From: Litorisediminicola beolgyonensis
Lineage (GTDB): Bacteria > Pseudomonadota > Alphaproteobacteria > Rhodobacterales > Rhodobacteraceae
DNA length: 64,000 nt
Reading direction: 5' to 3'
NCBI RefSeq assembly: GCF_042679605.1
Contig: NZ_JBHTMU010000014.1
Location: forward strand, 36,147-100,146
The notes beneath the pieces were generated by a model. It made no database searches. It was not told the origin of the DNA and saw nothing but the letters and a program-made list of their open reading frames with translations. The position numbers and the translations under genes are program-made. This document shows positions 15,535-22,749 of the stretch, in pieces (within the stretch, counting starts at the first letter, position 1; each line of letters opens with the position of its first letter).

Positions 15535-15671
15535 GTCATGCCCTCAAGATCCAAACTAACCCTGTCCGGTTAGCCTGTTTGCCGAGGGCGCGCCAGCGCC
15601 TGCTCTTCCCCTAGGGCCCCGGGCGCGTTAAGACGCCCGCGACCGAGGATAGTCCCGCGAAGGAGCCCCGA

Positions 15672-16499
15672 ATGGACATCGCACAGCTCGAGACGGCCAT
15701 CGAAGCCGCCTGGGAGGCCCGCGCCGAGATCACGCCCGAGACCATGGGCGAGACGCGCGACGCCATCGAAGCCACGCTTGAGGCGCTGGACAGCGGCGCG
15801 CTGCGCGTTGCCGAGAAACAGGCCAGCGGCGACTGGCACGTGAACCAGTGGGCCAAGAAGGCCGTGCTCCTGGGCTTCCGGATCAACGACATGGAGAAGC
15901 ACTCGGGCGGCCCGCAGGGCGGCACCTGGTGGGACAAGGTCGACAGCAAGTTCGAGGGCTGGAAGAAGAAGGACTGGAAAGAGGCCGGGTTCCGCGCCGT
16001 CCCGAGCTGCATCGTCCGGAAATCCGCCTATATCGCGCCCGGCGTGGTGCTGATGCCGTCCTTCGTCAACCTCGGCGCCTATGTCGATGAGGGCACGATG
16101 GTCGACACCTGGGCGACCGTCGGCTCCTGCGCGCAGATCGGCAAGAACGTCCACCTCTCCGGCGGCGTCGGCATCGGCGGCGTTCTGGAGCCGATGCAGG
16201 CGGGTCCGACGATCATCGAGGACAATTGCTTCATCGGCGCCCGCTCCGAAGTGGTCGAAGGCTGCATCGTCCGTGAAGGCGCGGTCCTCGGCATGGGTGT
16301 CTATATCGGCAAGTCCACCAAGATCGTCGATCGCGAGACCGGCAAGGTCAGCTATGGCGAAGTGCCGCCCTACTCGGTGGTGGTGTCCGGCTCGATGCCC
16401 TCGACCAACGGCATCAATCTCTACTGCGCGGTGATCGTGAAGCGCGTGGACGAGAAGACCCGTTCCAAGGTCGGGATCAACGAGCTTCTCCGCGACTGA
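15672..16499 (+). CDS. dapD: 2,3,4,5-tetrahydropyridine-2,6-dicarboxylate N-succinyltransferase
   Basis: 275 residues. DapD transfers succinyl from succinyl-CoA to tetrahydrodipicolinate in the succinylase branch of DAP/lysine synthesis. The N-terminal helical domain is followed by a left-handed beta-helix of hexapeptide repeats (about 115-240: YIAPGVVLMPSFVNLGAYVDEG, GGVGIGGVLEPMQAGPTIIEDN in part). The ending VDEKTRSKVGINELLRD is typical. AAGGAG lies before ATG at 15672. dapE at 20791 encodes the matching desuccinylase. Confidence 0.97.
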   Translation: MDIAQLETAIEAAWEARAEITPETMGETRDAIEATLEALDSGALRVAEKQASGDWHVNQWAKKAVLLGFRINDMEKHSGGPQGGTWWDKVDSKFEGWKKKDWKEAGFRAVPSCIVRKSAYIAPGVVLMPSFVNLGAYVDEGTMVDTWATVGSCAQIGKNVHLSGGVGIGGVLEPMQAGPTIIEDNCFIGARSEVVEGCIVREGAVLGMGVYIGKSTKIVDRETGKVSYGEVPPYSVVVSGSMPSTNGINLYCAVIVKRVDEKTRSKVGINELLRD

Positions 16500-16512
16500 T
16501 CGCGCCCTTTTC

Positions 16513-16542
16513 GCGGGGGCGGCGACACTTCTTCGCCCCCGC
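16513..16542 (+). terminator. Hairpin downstream of dapD
   Basis: GCGGGGGCG (16513-16521) pairs with CGCCCCCGC (16534-16542) fourteen bases after the dapD stop. It lacks a T-tract and is followed 27 bases later by a stronger terminator. Confidence 0.45.
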
Positions 16543-16568
16543 GCAGAGATGATGGGACCCTTTCGCCG

Positions 16569-16603
16569 TCCCGGTCGTTTCTTGCGAAAGGACCGGGATT
16601 TTT
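16569..16603 (+). terminator. Intrinsic terminator abutting the next start codon
   Basis: TCCCGGTC (16569-16576) and GACCGGGA (16591-16598) form a perfect 8-pair stem, followed by TTTTT (16599-16603); the ATG of the exchanger gene is at 16605. The only ribosome-site-like sequence for that gene (AAAGGA) lies in the loop and 3' arm, so the hairpin could both stop dapD transcripts and gate expression of the exchanger gene. Confidence 0.75.
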
Positions 16604-16604
16604 C

Positions 16605-17633
16605 ATGCTCGACGATCTGTCACTCACGCTTCTTCTCGCAGTGTTCGCCGCGGCGGCGCTTGTCGTTGTGCTCGCCTCGATCAAGGCCACCGAGCTTGCC
16701 GATATCCTCGCCGACCGCACCCGGATGGGCGAGGCGCTTGCGGGCGGCCTGATCCTCGGCGCGGCGACGTCGCTCGCCGGGGTCGTCGTCTCGGTCAACG
16801 CGGCGCTGTCGGGCGATGCGAGCTTTGCCTTCTCGAACGCGGTCGGCGGCATCGCCGCGCAGACGCTGTTCCTGGCACTCGCGGATCTCCTGCACAAACG
16901 CGCCAATCTCGAACATGCCGCGGCCGAGCCTGCCAATCTCTTCCAAGCGGTGATGCTGATCATCCTCCTAAGCCTGCCGATCTGCGCGGTCGCGGGCCCG
17001 GACCTGGCCTATTTCGGCATCCATCCGGTCTCGATCCTCTTGTTCCTCGCCTATCTCGCGGGCGTCCGCCTGTCGTCGAGCGTCAAGGAAGACCCGATGT
17101 GGCGGCCGGTGCGCACCTCGGACACGCGCGAGGACGAGCCTGAGGATGACGACGAGGCCGACAAGCCCGCGATGCGTCCCGCGCTGGTTTTCGTGGGCCT
17201 CGTTGCCGCGATGGGCGCGGGCGGCTGGGTGATCAGTCAGGTCGGCGGGCAGTTCATTTCGCGTTTCGGGCTATCGTCGAGCCTCGTCGGCTCGCTGATC
17301 ACCGCGGTCGTGACCTCGCTGCCGGAGTTCGTGACCACCCTTGTCGCCGTCCGACGCGGCGCGCTTCAGCTTGCCGTCGGCGGCATCATCGGCGGCAACA
17401 CCTTCGACACGCTGTTCCTCGTCGCTTCGGACATCGCCTATCGCGACGGGTCGCTCTACCACGCGGTCGCGCCCGGCGATCTCTACTGGCTCGGCACTGG
17501 TCTCCTGATGACCGCCGTGCTGCTCGGTGGCCTGATCCTGCGCCAGCGCGAAGGACCGGGTCGCATTGGCATCGAATCTGTGTTGATGATGGCGATATAC
17601 GCGGCGGCGACAGTGGTCGAAGTGACCCGCTGA
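16605..17633 (+). CDS. Sodium/calcium exchanger-family membrane protein
   Basis: 342 residues, about ten membrane helices in two halves separated by an acidic loop (about 160-190, TSDTREDEPEDDDEADKP). Both halves carry the CaCA alpha-repeat type motif: GGLILGAATSLAGVVVSVNAALSG and GSLITAVVTSLPEFVTTLVAVRRG (each given in part), with GGIIGGNTFDTLFL. It would exchange cations (Ca2+ or Na+ for H+/Na+) across the inner membrane; the ion is not evident. A terminator hairpin lies immediately before the ATG. Confidence 0.85.
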   Translation: MLDDLSLTLLLAVFAAAALVVVLASIKATELADILADRTRMGEALAGGLILGAATSLAGVVVSVNAALSGDASFAFSNAVGGIAAQTLFLALADLLHKRANLEHAAAEPANLFQAVMLIILLSLPICAVAGPDLAYFGIHPVSILLFLAYLAGVRLSSSVKEDPMWRPVRTSDTREDEPEDDDEADKPAMRPALVFVGLVAAMGAGGWVISQVGGQFISRFGLSSSLVGSLITAVVTSLPEFVTTLVAVRRGALQLAVGGIIGGNTFDTLFLVASDIAYRDGSLYHAVAPGDLYWLGTGLLMTAVLLGGLILRQREGPGRIGIESVLMMAIYAAATVVEVTR

Positions 17634-17657
17634 CCCTGCCACACGAAAGGAGACCCC

Positions 17658-17906
17658 ATGACGGGACTTGGTTGGATTGCCTCGCTGATCCTCGGCGGAT
17701 TGGCCGGATGGATTGCGAGCATGATCATGAAGGCCAACACCGGCCTTCTGCTGAACATCTTCCTCGGAATCGTCGGCGCGATTCTCGCGAATTTCCTGCT
17801 CTCGCTCATCGGCATCACCGCGCAGGGCGGCTGGCTCGCTCAGGGCTTCGTGGGCCTTCTGGGCGCGTGCCTTCTGATCGCGATCATCCGAGCTGTGCGT
17901 CGCTGA
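17658..17906 (+). CDS. GlsB/YeaQ/YmgE family small membrane protein
   Basis: 82 residues, three membrane helices rich in glycine. GWIASLILGGLAGWIASMIM and LLNIFLGIVGAILANFLL are typical of the transglycosylase-associated (GlsB/YeaQ/YmgE) family, which is linked to envelope or acid stress but has no established mechanism. AAAGGAGA precedes ATG at 17658. Its last 23 bases overlap the end of the Hint-domain gene on the other strand. Confidence 0.9.
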   Translation: MTGLGWIASLILGGLAGWIASMIMKANTGLLLNIFLGIVGAILANFLLSLIGITAQGGWLAQGFVGLLGACLLIAIIRAVRR

Positions 17907-18918
17907 AGTCGTAGGTTCGCGACAGGTTGACCGGGCCGCAGCCGCTGTCCCGCACATAGGTCCATGTCCGCAGGATCTGCCGGGCGGCGGCGGTGCTCAG
18001 GATTTTGCCGCAGGGCTGGGCGTCGACCAGTTTATGATCCGCATCCGAAACCTGGGCGACCATTTCGGTGTCCGGGCCGATCTCGTCATCCGCCTCGACC
18101 CGGGTCGGCAGAAGCGACTCCGCGGGCAGATTGTTGGCCCGGAGGAGAGCGTGCCGCTCGGTCAGGAGATGGATGTAGACGACCGGCTTGCGCTTGCGCG
18201 CCCGGTGGACGCCCGGCAACACGGTAAAGGCCTTTGCGGGCGCGAGAAGGGGCAGATCGCTGTCTTGCTGCGACACCGGTAGCGCCAGCCTGTGTTGGGG
18301 CGACACTTTCAGCCGACGGTTCGGGGTATCGGGTCCGAGCGCGTTCGGCTCGATCACGATCGGCGCCCAGGCGTTTGGCAGGATGTCGTAGCGCGTCCGG
18401 CGCGCCTCGATCACGGTCAGAACCTCTCCGCCGTAATCGAGCACCTGATCGCCTTCGCGGATCTTCTCGATCCGCTGCTTGCCGTCGGGCACGGCGATTT
18501 CGGTGCCACGGCAGAAGCAGATCGGCGTCGCCGCGGTCATCGAGTAGCCGACAGGCTGCAGGTCGACGACCAGCGCGATCGCGCCGGTGAAGTTCGGCGC
18601 GCCGTCCGGGTAGACGAAGAACTTCTCCCCGGTCGTAGTGTCCTCGACGTAGAGCAGGTCCTTGATCGTGCCCGACGGCACGGTGACCCCGAGGATATCG
18701 ACCCCCGGCTGCGCCGTTCCCGAGCCGATGAGGCTCACGGTGCGGCCATCGAGAATGAACTCCTCGCCCACATAGAGCACGCCCGACGTATCGGTCAGCG
18801 TGGCAGAGTTGTTCACGCCGCCGAGGAACGAGAACAGCAGGGTCTGGGTGCCGCTGAAGAAGTCTACGTTCAGCAGCGATCCGAAGTATTGCTGATAGGA
18901 GACAGGATAATCCGACAT
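17884..18918 (-). CDS. Hint-domain protein with intact self-processing residues
   Basis: 344 residues. A non-conserved N-terminal region (1-130) is followed by a Hint_2-type domain starting at Cys134 (CFCRGTEIAVPDG), with the block-B histidine His209 (VSPQHR) and the later YIHLLTERHALLRANNLPAESL segment. Hint domains are the autocatalytic core of inteins and hedgehog proteins; in Rhodobacteraceae stand-alone Hint proteins are common and mostly uncharacterised. A C-terminal tail of about 60 residues after the domain is unusual. The N-terminal part looks like beta-rich calcium-binding/secreted exported-protein sequence, with no signal peptide. Its 3' end overlaps the GlsB-like gene by 23 bases. 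Confidence 0.85.
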   Translation of the reverse strand: MSDYPVSYQQYFGSLLNVDFFSGTQTLLFSFLGGVNNSATLTDTSGVLYVGEEFILDGRTVSLIGSGTAQPGVDILGVTVPSGTIKDLLYVEDTTTGEKFFVYPDGAPNFTGAIALVVDLQPVGYSMTAATPICFCRGTEIAVPDGKQRIEKIREGDQVLDYGGEVLTVIEARRTRYDILPNAWAPIVIEPNALGPDTPNRRLKVSPQHRLALPVSQQDSDLPLLAPAKAFTVLPGVHRARKRKPVVYIHLLTERHALLRANNLPAESLLPTRVEADDEIGPDTEMVAQVSDADHKLVDAQPCGKILSTAAARQILRTWTYVRDSGCGPVNLSRTYDFSDAQLG

Positions 18919-19054
18919 TGACGCTTCATCTTTTGCGTAAATCGATTCTTCGACGTTGCGTTAATAGGTAGCTCGAATTTTAGGCAATTTCTTGGCTAGC
19001 GCGGCGGCGGCTTCGGCATTGACTTCCACCGACAGGCAGCGGATTCCGGGAGCC

Positions 19055-19387
19055 ATGAGCAAGAGCGGTCAATCCCGGCAGCAGGTCTATACACTGGTCG
19101 TCCAAGTCGGTCGCAAGTCCGGCGACGGGCTTCCGAAATCCGCGACCGGTGCGGCGCTGATGTGCTATGCCTCCGGCGTCGACGAGGCCGAGGCGGTGCG
19201 CGAGACGGTCGCGATCCTCAAGCAGGCCGACATGGCGCCGCTCGATGTCACCGGCTACGGCACCGCGGCGGACCGAGAAGCGGACGGACCCGAGATCGAG
19301 CCGGACGAGCGCGAGCTGATGGAGCGCGCTCTGGCCGAGAACGCCGTCATCGTCGCGCAGGTCACGCCGTTTTTCGACGAACCATGA
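19055..19387 (+). CDS. Conserved hypothetical protein, 110 residues
   Basis: ATG at 19055 is preceded by GGGAG. Soluble alpha/beta protein: QVYTLVVQVG (strand), EAVRETVAILKQADMAPLDVTGYGT (helix-strand), ERELMERALAENAVIVAQVTPFFDE (helix-strand). The tail is acidic. I recognise no family and no catalytic motif. It sits between the two Hint-domain genes and is convergent with the second (6 bases). Confidence 0.65.
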   Translation: MSKSGQSRQQVYTLVVQVGRKSGDGLPKSATGAALMCYASGVDEAEAVRETVAILKQADMAPLDVTGYGTAADREADGPEIEPDERELMERALAENAVIVAQVTPFFDEP

Positions 19388-19393
19388 CGCCGC

Positions 19394-20464
19394 TCACGCG
19401 GCCCGTGCCTCGGCCAGCGTGATCGCCTCGAAGGCCTTCAGGATCTGGATGCCCGCCCGGTGATGTTCCGGCAGCCGCGCCGCGTCCGCGCGGGCCAGAA
19501 GCGATGCGGCGAGCCGCGTCTTGTCGCGCCGGATGCGCCCGATATAGAGGCTCTCGAACGCCGCTCCGGCGACGAGCAGCGCGTCGTGCTGCGGGAGCAA
19601 TACCTGGTGATAGCGCACGGTGCGGCCGGTCGAGATGCGCTCGCCCGTCCGCTCGTTGACGAGGTTGGCCGCCGGGACGAGCACCTGCTCGCGCCCGAAG
19701 AGATACTCCACGACCGACCCGTCGATCACCAGCCGCTGCCGCGGAGAGACCTGCACATCCTCGGTCAGCCCCAGATAGGGCGCGTGAAGCCGGATCGGCC
19801 GGAAGGAGCCCATCGCGGGCACCTCGCGCGAGATCACGCCCAGGACCGGTTGCGCGCCGCGTTCGCGGGTGATGACCTGCATCCCCGGCTTCAGCTCCTC
19901 GACCGGACAGGGTCCGTCCGCCGTCATCGCCGGCGCACCGGCCATCAGGCTCGGGGCCGGGCCGACGGGCTCGATCCGGTCGGACACGGCGAAATAGATC
20001 ACGTCGGGATCGCGCGCGCAAAGCTCGGGATGGTGGATCATCAGGTGAATGTCTTCGCGCAGGATCGGCGGCGGCGCGGGCGTTTCGACCATCGTCAGCC
20101 GGTCGCCCTCGGGGTGTTCGACCGTCAGTCGCCCCCAGTTCGCCGCGCTGTCCCAGGAAAAAGTCAGACGCAGCGCCTCGGCACGGATATCCTCGGGCGA
20201 GGGCAGCACCTTGTGAAAGACGCGCTCGCCCAGCGCCATGATCAGCACGACACCGCCACCGGGAAGCGCCTGCAACGACAGACGACCCTCCCAGGGGTGG
20301 CGTCTCTCGTATCCCAGAAGGGTTTGCGGGCGATGATCCGGAGACAGCCGCGTCTCGACCATGAGCGAGCCGCGCATGAGCTGCCGCATGGCACCCGCGC
20401 CGGTCGGGGCGAGGCTGGGATCTGTCCAGGACGAGGCGGAGTCCGCCAGCGCGATCCAGGTCAT
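19394..20464 (-). CDS. Hint-domain protein lacking the catalytic cysteine
   Basis: 356 residues; ATG at 20464 (the frame is open to 20563). The N-terminal 165 residues form a beta-rich module of unknown role. The C-terminal Hint-like domain retains the fold signatures TADGPCPVEELKPGMQVITR, VSPRQRLVIDG, EYLFGREQVLVPAANLV and VLLPQHDALLVAGAAFESLYIG, but the block-A Cys (usually C-F-x-x-G-T) is replaced in PSLMAGAPAMTADG (171-184), and block B reads SPRQR (Gln243 where SPQHR has His). It should therefore not self-process and may have a binding role. An intrinsic terminator hairpin lies only about 25 bases before its start codon. Confidence 0.85.
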   Translation of the reverse strand: MTWIALADSASSWTDPSLAPTGAGAMRQLMRGSLMVETRLSPDHRPQTLLGYERRHPWEGRLSLQALPGGGVVLIMALGERVFHKVLPSPEDIRAEALRLTFSWDSAANWGRLTVEHPEGDRLTMVETPAPPPILREDIHLMIHHPELCARDPDVIYFAVSDRIEPVGPAPSLMAGAPAMTADGPCPVEELKPGMQVITRERGAQPVLGVISREVPAMGSFRPIRLHAPYLGLTEDVQVSPRQRLVIDGSVVEYLFGREQVLVPAANLVNERTGERISTGRTVRYHQVLLPQHDALLVAGAAFESLYIGRIRRDKTRLAASLLARADAARLPEHHRAGIQILKAFEAITLAEARAA

Positions 20465-20790
20465 TCTGCCGAGGAGGGCTTGGGCGACAAAAACGGTCCT
20501 GCCACCCTTATGCGGCAGGACCGTGCCGACCGGTCTTTGGCCGACCCCGGGCCCCGGAAGCAAAGGTGCGACACATGGCGACCGACGGGAGGATAACGGT
20601 CGCCGAATGATCCTCTGCTCACGAAATTAACCCGGCACTGGTTCTTATGAGCACCACCATAACACGAGATTGCCGGTTCGCGTTCGGGGCCGTGCGAGGT
20701 GCTCGGGGCTTGCGTCTTTTTCGCCACGTTTGCCCTCGCTCGCGGTTCGGGCTAGCCCGTATCGGTGATCTTTTCGCCTTGAGGCCCGCC
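20465..20790. other. Intergenic region between the divergent Hint-domain gene and dapE
   Basis: 326 bases. Apart from the terminator at 20489-20524, no gene is evident. The minus strand between about 20530 and 20700 could encode a small RNA ending in that terminator, but I see no match to 4.5S, 6S, tmRNA or tRNA features. The dapE promoter and ribosome site (GAGG) are at its right end. Confidence 0.4.
20489..20524 (-). terminator. Intrinsic terminator in the leader of the Hint-domain gene
   Basis: On the minus strand an 11-pair perfect stem ACGGTCCTGCC/GGCAGGACCGT with a ten-base loop is followed by TTTTTG, ending about 25 bases before the ATG of the leftward Hint gene. No gene on that strand lies upstream in the 326-base gap, so it either attenuates the Hint gene or ends a small RNA. 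Confidence 0.8.
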
Positions 20791-21933
20791 ATGACCGTCG
20801 ATCCCGTCGAACTCACCCGCGAACTGGTGCGATGCCCCTCCGTGACGCCCGAAGAAGGGGGCGCGCTGGAACTTCTCGAGACGCAGCTTCGGCAGGCCGG
20901 GTTCCGCTCTTGGCGGGTCGATCGTGGCGGCGTGTCGAACCTCTTTGCCCGGTGGGGCGACAAGGGCCATGCGAAAAGCTTCGGGTTCAACGGGCACACG
21001 GATGTCGTGCCCGTCGGCGATCCGCAGGATTGGAGCGTCGATCCCTTCGGCGCCGAGATCCGCGACGGCCAGATCTGGGGGCGCGGCACGACCGACATGA
21101 AATCCGGCGTCGCGGCCTTCGTCGCCGCCGCCATCGACTTCGTCACCGAGACGCCACCCGACGGCGCGCTTCTCCTGGCGATCACCGGGGACGAGGAAGG
21201 CGACGCGCTCGACGGCACGACGGCGCTTCTCGACTGGATGGAGGCCGAAGGCGAGCGCATGACGGTCTGCCTTGTCGGCGAACCGACCTGCCCCGAGCGT
21301 ATGGGCGAGATGATCAAGATCGGGCGGCGCGGGTCGCTCAACGCCAAGATCCGCGTGCAGGGCGTGCAGGGGCACTCCGCCTACCCCCATCGCGCGGTGA
21401 ACCCGTGCCATGCACTGGCGCGCTTGCTGGACCGGCTGGCCTCGGAACCGCTCGACGACGGGACCGACCATTTCGATGCCTCGACGCTGGCGGTGGTGAC
21501 GATGGATGTCGGCAACCCAGCGACCAATGTCATCCCGGCGCAGGCGCGGGCGACGCTCAACATCCGGTTCAACGATCTCCATTCCGGCGCGTCGCTGACC
21601 GAAAACCTGGAGACCGCCTGCCGCGAGCTCGACGAGGCCTTCGGCACCCGCTCGACGGTCGAGGTCAAAGTCTCGGGCGAGAGCTTCCTGACACCGCCGG
21701 GTGCGCTTTCGGACCTGGTCTCGGACGCGGTCGAGGCCGAGACCGGCGTCCGGCCGGAGCTGTCCACTTCGGGCGGCACGTCGGATGCGCGCTTCGTCAA
21801 GGATCACTGCCCGGTGGTCGAATTCGGGCTGGTTGGTCAGACCATGCACCAGGTCGACGAGCGCGTCTCGGTCGCGCAGGTGGAACAGCTCAAGGCGATC
21901 TACACGCGCATCTTGTCGCGCTATTTCGCGTGA
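20791..21933 (+). CDS. dapE: Succinyl-diaminopimelate desuccinylase
   Basis: 380 residues, M20 metallopeptidase family. DapE removes succinate from N-succinyl-L,L-DAP with two zinc ions. GHTDVVPVG holds the first metal histidine and aspartate, WGRGTTDMKSGVAAFV the bridging aspartate, TGDEEGDALDGT the catalytic Glu pair, and FGLVGQTMHQVDERV the last histidine. The frame opens earlier, but MTVDPVELTRELVRCPSVTPEEGG (part) is the canonical start, with TTGAGG upstream. Its stop overlaps the GNAT gene start (GTGA). Confidence 0.96.
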   Translation: MTVDPVELTRELVRCPSVTPEEGGALELLETQLRQAGFRSWRVDRGGVSNLFARWGDKGHAKSFGFNGHTDVVPVGDPQDWSVDPFGAEIRDGQIWGRGTTDMKSGVAAFVAAAIDFVTETPPDGALLLAITGDEEGDALDGTTALLDWMEAEGERMTVCLVGEPTCPERMGEMIKIGRRGSLNAKIRVQGVQGHSAYPHRAVNPCHALARLLDRLASEPLDDGTDHFDASTLAVVTMDVGNPATNVIPAQARATLNIRFNDLHSGASLTENLETACRELDEAFGTRSTVEVKVSGESFLTPPGALSDLVSDAVEAETGVRPELSTSGGTSDARFVKDHCPVVEFGLVGQTMHQVDERVSVAQVEQLKAIYTRILSRYFA

Positions 21934-22358
21934 CGCTCACCCTGAGCACCACGCGCAATGTCGAGGATGTCCGCGCGCTCCGGCATGCCGTCTTCGTGGA
22001 CGAGCAAGGCTTCAGCGAAGAGGACGAGTTCGACGCGCGCGACCACGACGCGCTGCACCTGATGCTCTCCGACGGCGAAACGCTGGTCGGCTGCGCGCGC
22101 GTCTTTTCCGCGGACGGAGAGGGACGGATCGGCCGGATCTGCGTCGCGCGCTCACATCGCGGACGCGGGCTCGGCGCGCGGCTGGTCGAGGCCGGGATGT
22201 CAGAGTTGCGCGCGAGAGGAGAGACCCGCGTGGCGCTTGGCGCGCAAGTGCGGGCGCAGGGCTTTTACGAGGCGCTCGGTTTCCTGCCGCGCGGTGAGGT
22301 TTACGACGACGGCGGCGTTCCCCACCAGATGATGGAGCGGGCGCTCGCGTCGAAATAA
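21930..22358 (+). CDS. GNAT-family N-acetyltransferase
   Basis: 142 residues from a GTG start whose bases overlap the dapE stop (GTGA). The acetyl-CoA binding motif appears as RIGRICVARSHRGRGLGARLVEAGM and the C-terminal ...VRAQGFYEALGFLPRGEVYDDGGVPHQMME resembles ElaA/YjdJ-type acetyltransferases. Substrate unknown; coupling to dapE may be only positional. The frame is open much further upstream as a shadow of dapE. Confidence 0.85.
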   Translation: MTLTLSTTRNVEDVRALRHAVFVDEQGFSEEDEFDARDHDALHLMLSDGETLVGCARVFSADGEGRIGRICVARSHRGRGLGARLVEAGMSELRARGETRVALGAQVRAQGFYEALGFLPRGEVYDDGGVPHQMMERALASK

Positions 22359-22436
22359 GGCTCTCTGTCTCGAGGTGTATCTTGATAGATTGAGACGGTC
22401 GGCGCTGCTGCCGATGTTTTCACGGAAGGATTTCAC

Positions 22437-22706
22437 ATGCGCGTTTTGACCATCACCGCCACCGCCCTGTTGCTCGCCACCGCCGCGACGGCGCAGGATA
22501 CCCCAGGGATCGACGACGGCACGTCGCTCGGAGAGCTGACCAAATCGAGCATCGCCAACGGCTTCGATCAAGGCGCTCACGCCTCCGATCCCTCGGGCGA
22601 CGGGCGCGGCAAAGGCGATGGTGACAACCCCCGCTCGGGCCTTGCGAATGTCGTCGAGCGCGGCACCCTCGCGGCCACGATCGACCTCATCGACGGCGAC
22701 GACTGA
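22437..22706 (+). CDS. Small secreted protein of unknown function
   Basis: 89 residues: a clear Sec signal peptide (LTITATALLLATAATAQ, cleavage after about residue 19) and a 70-residue acidic, glycine-rich, disordered mature part (SDPSGDGRGKGDGDNPRSG). GGAAGGA precedes the ATG and a terminator follows directly, so it is a genuine single-gene unit. I recognise no family; a periplasmic role is all that can be inferred. Confidence 0.7.
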   Translation: MRVLTITATALLLATAATAQDTPGIDDGTSLGELTKSSIANGFDQGAHASDPSGDGRGKGDGDNPRSGLANVVERGTLAATIDLIDGDD

Positions 22707-22716
22707 GACCGGACGG

Positions 22717-22749
22717 ACGGGGCGGTTCGGGCCGCCCCGTTTCCCTCTT
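22717..22749 (+). terminator. Terminator of the small secreted protein gene
   Basis: ACGGGGCGG-TTCGGG-CCGCCCCGT, a 9-pair stem followed by TTTCCCTCTT. It lies between convergent genes. Confidence 0.75.

Noticed and set aside
20525..20700. Possible 4.5S RNA or tRNA gene ending in the 20489-20524 terminator
   Set aside because: I could not find the conserved SRP tetraloop/internal loop sequence or a tRNA T-arm; only an unspecified small RNA remains possible.
20461..20727. An 88-codon frame on the minus strand reading through the terminator hairpin
   Set aside because: It would have to translate through an 11-pair hairpin and U-tract and is basic, low-complexity sequence.
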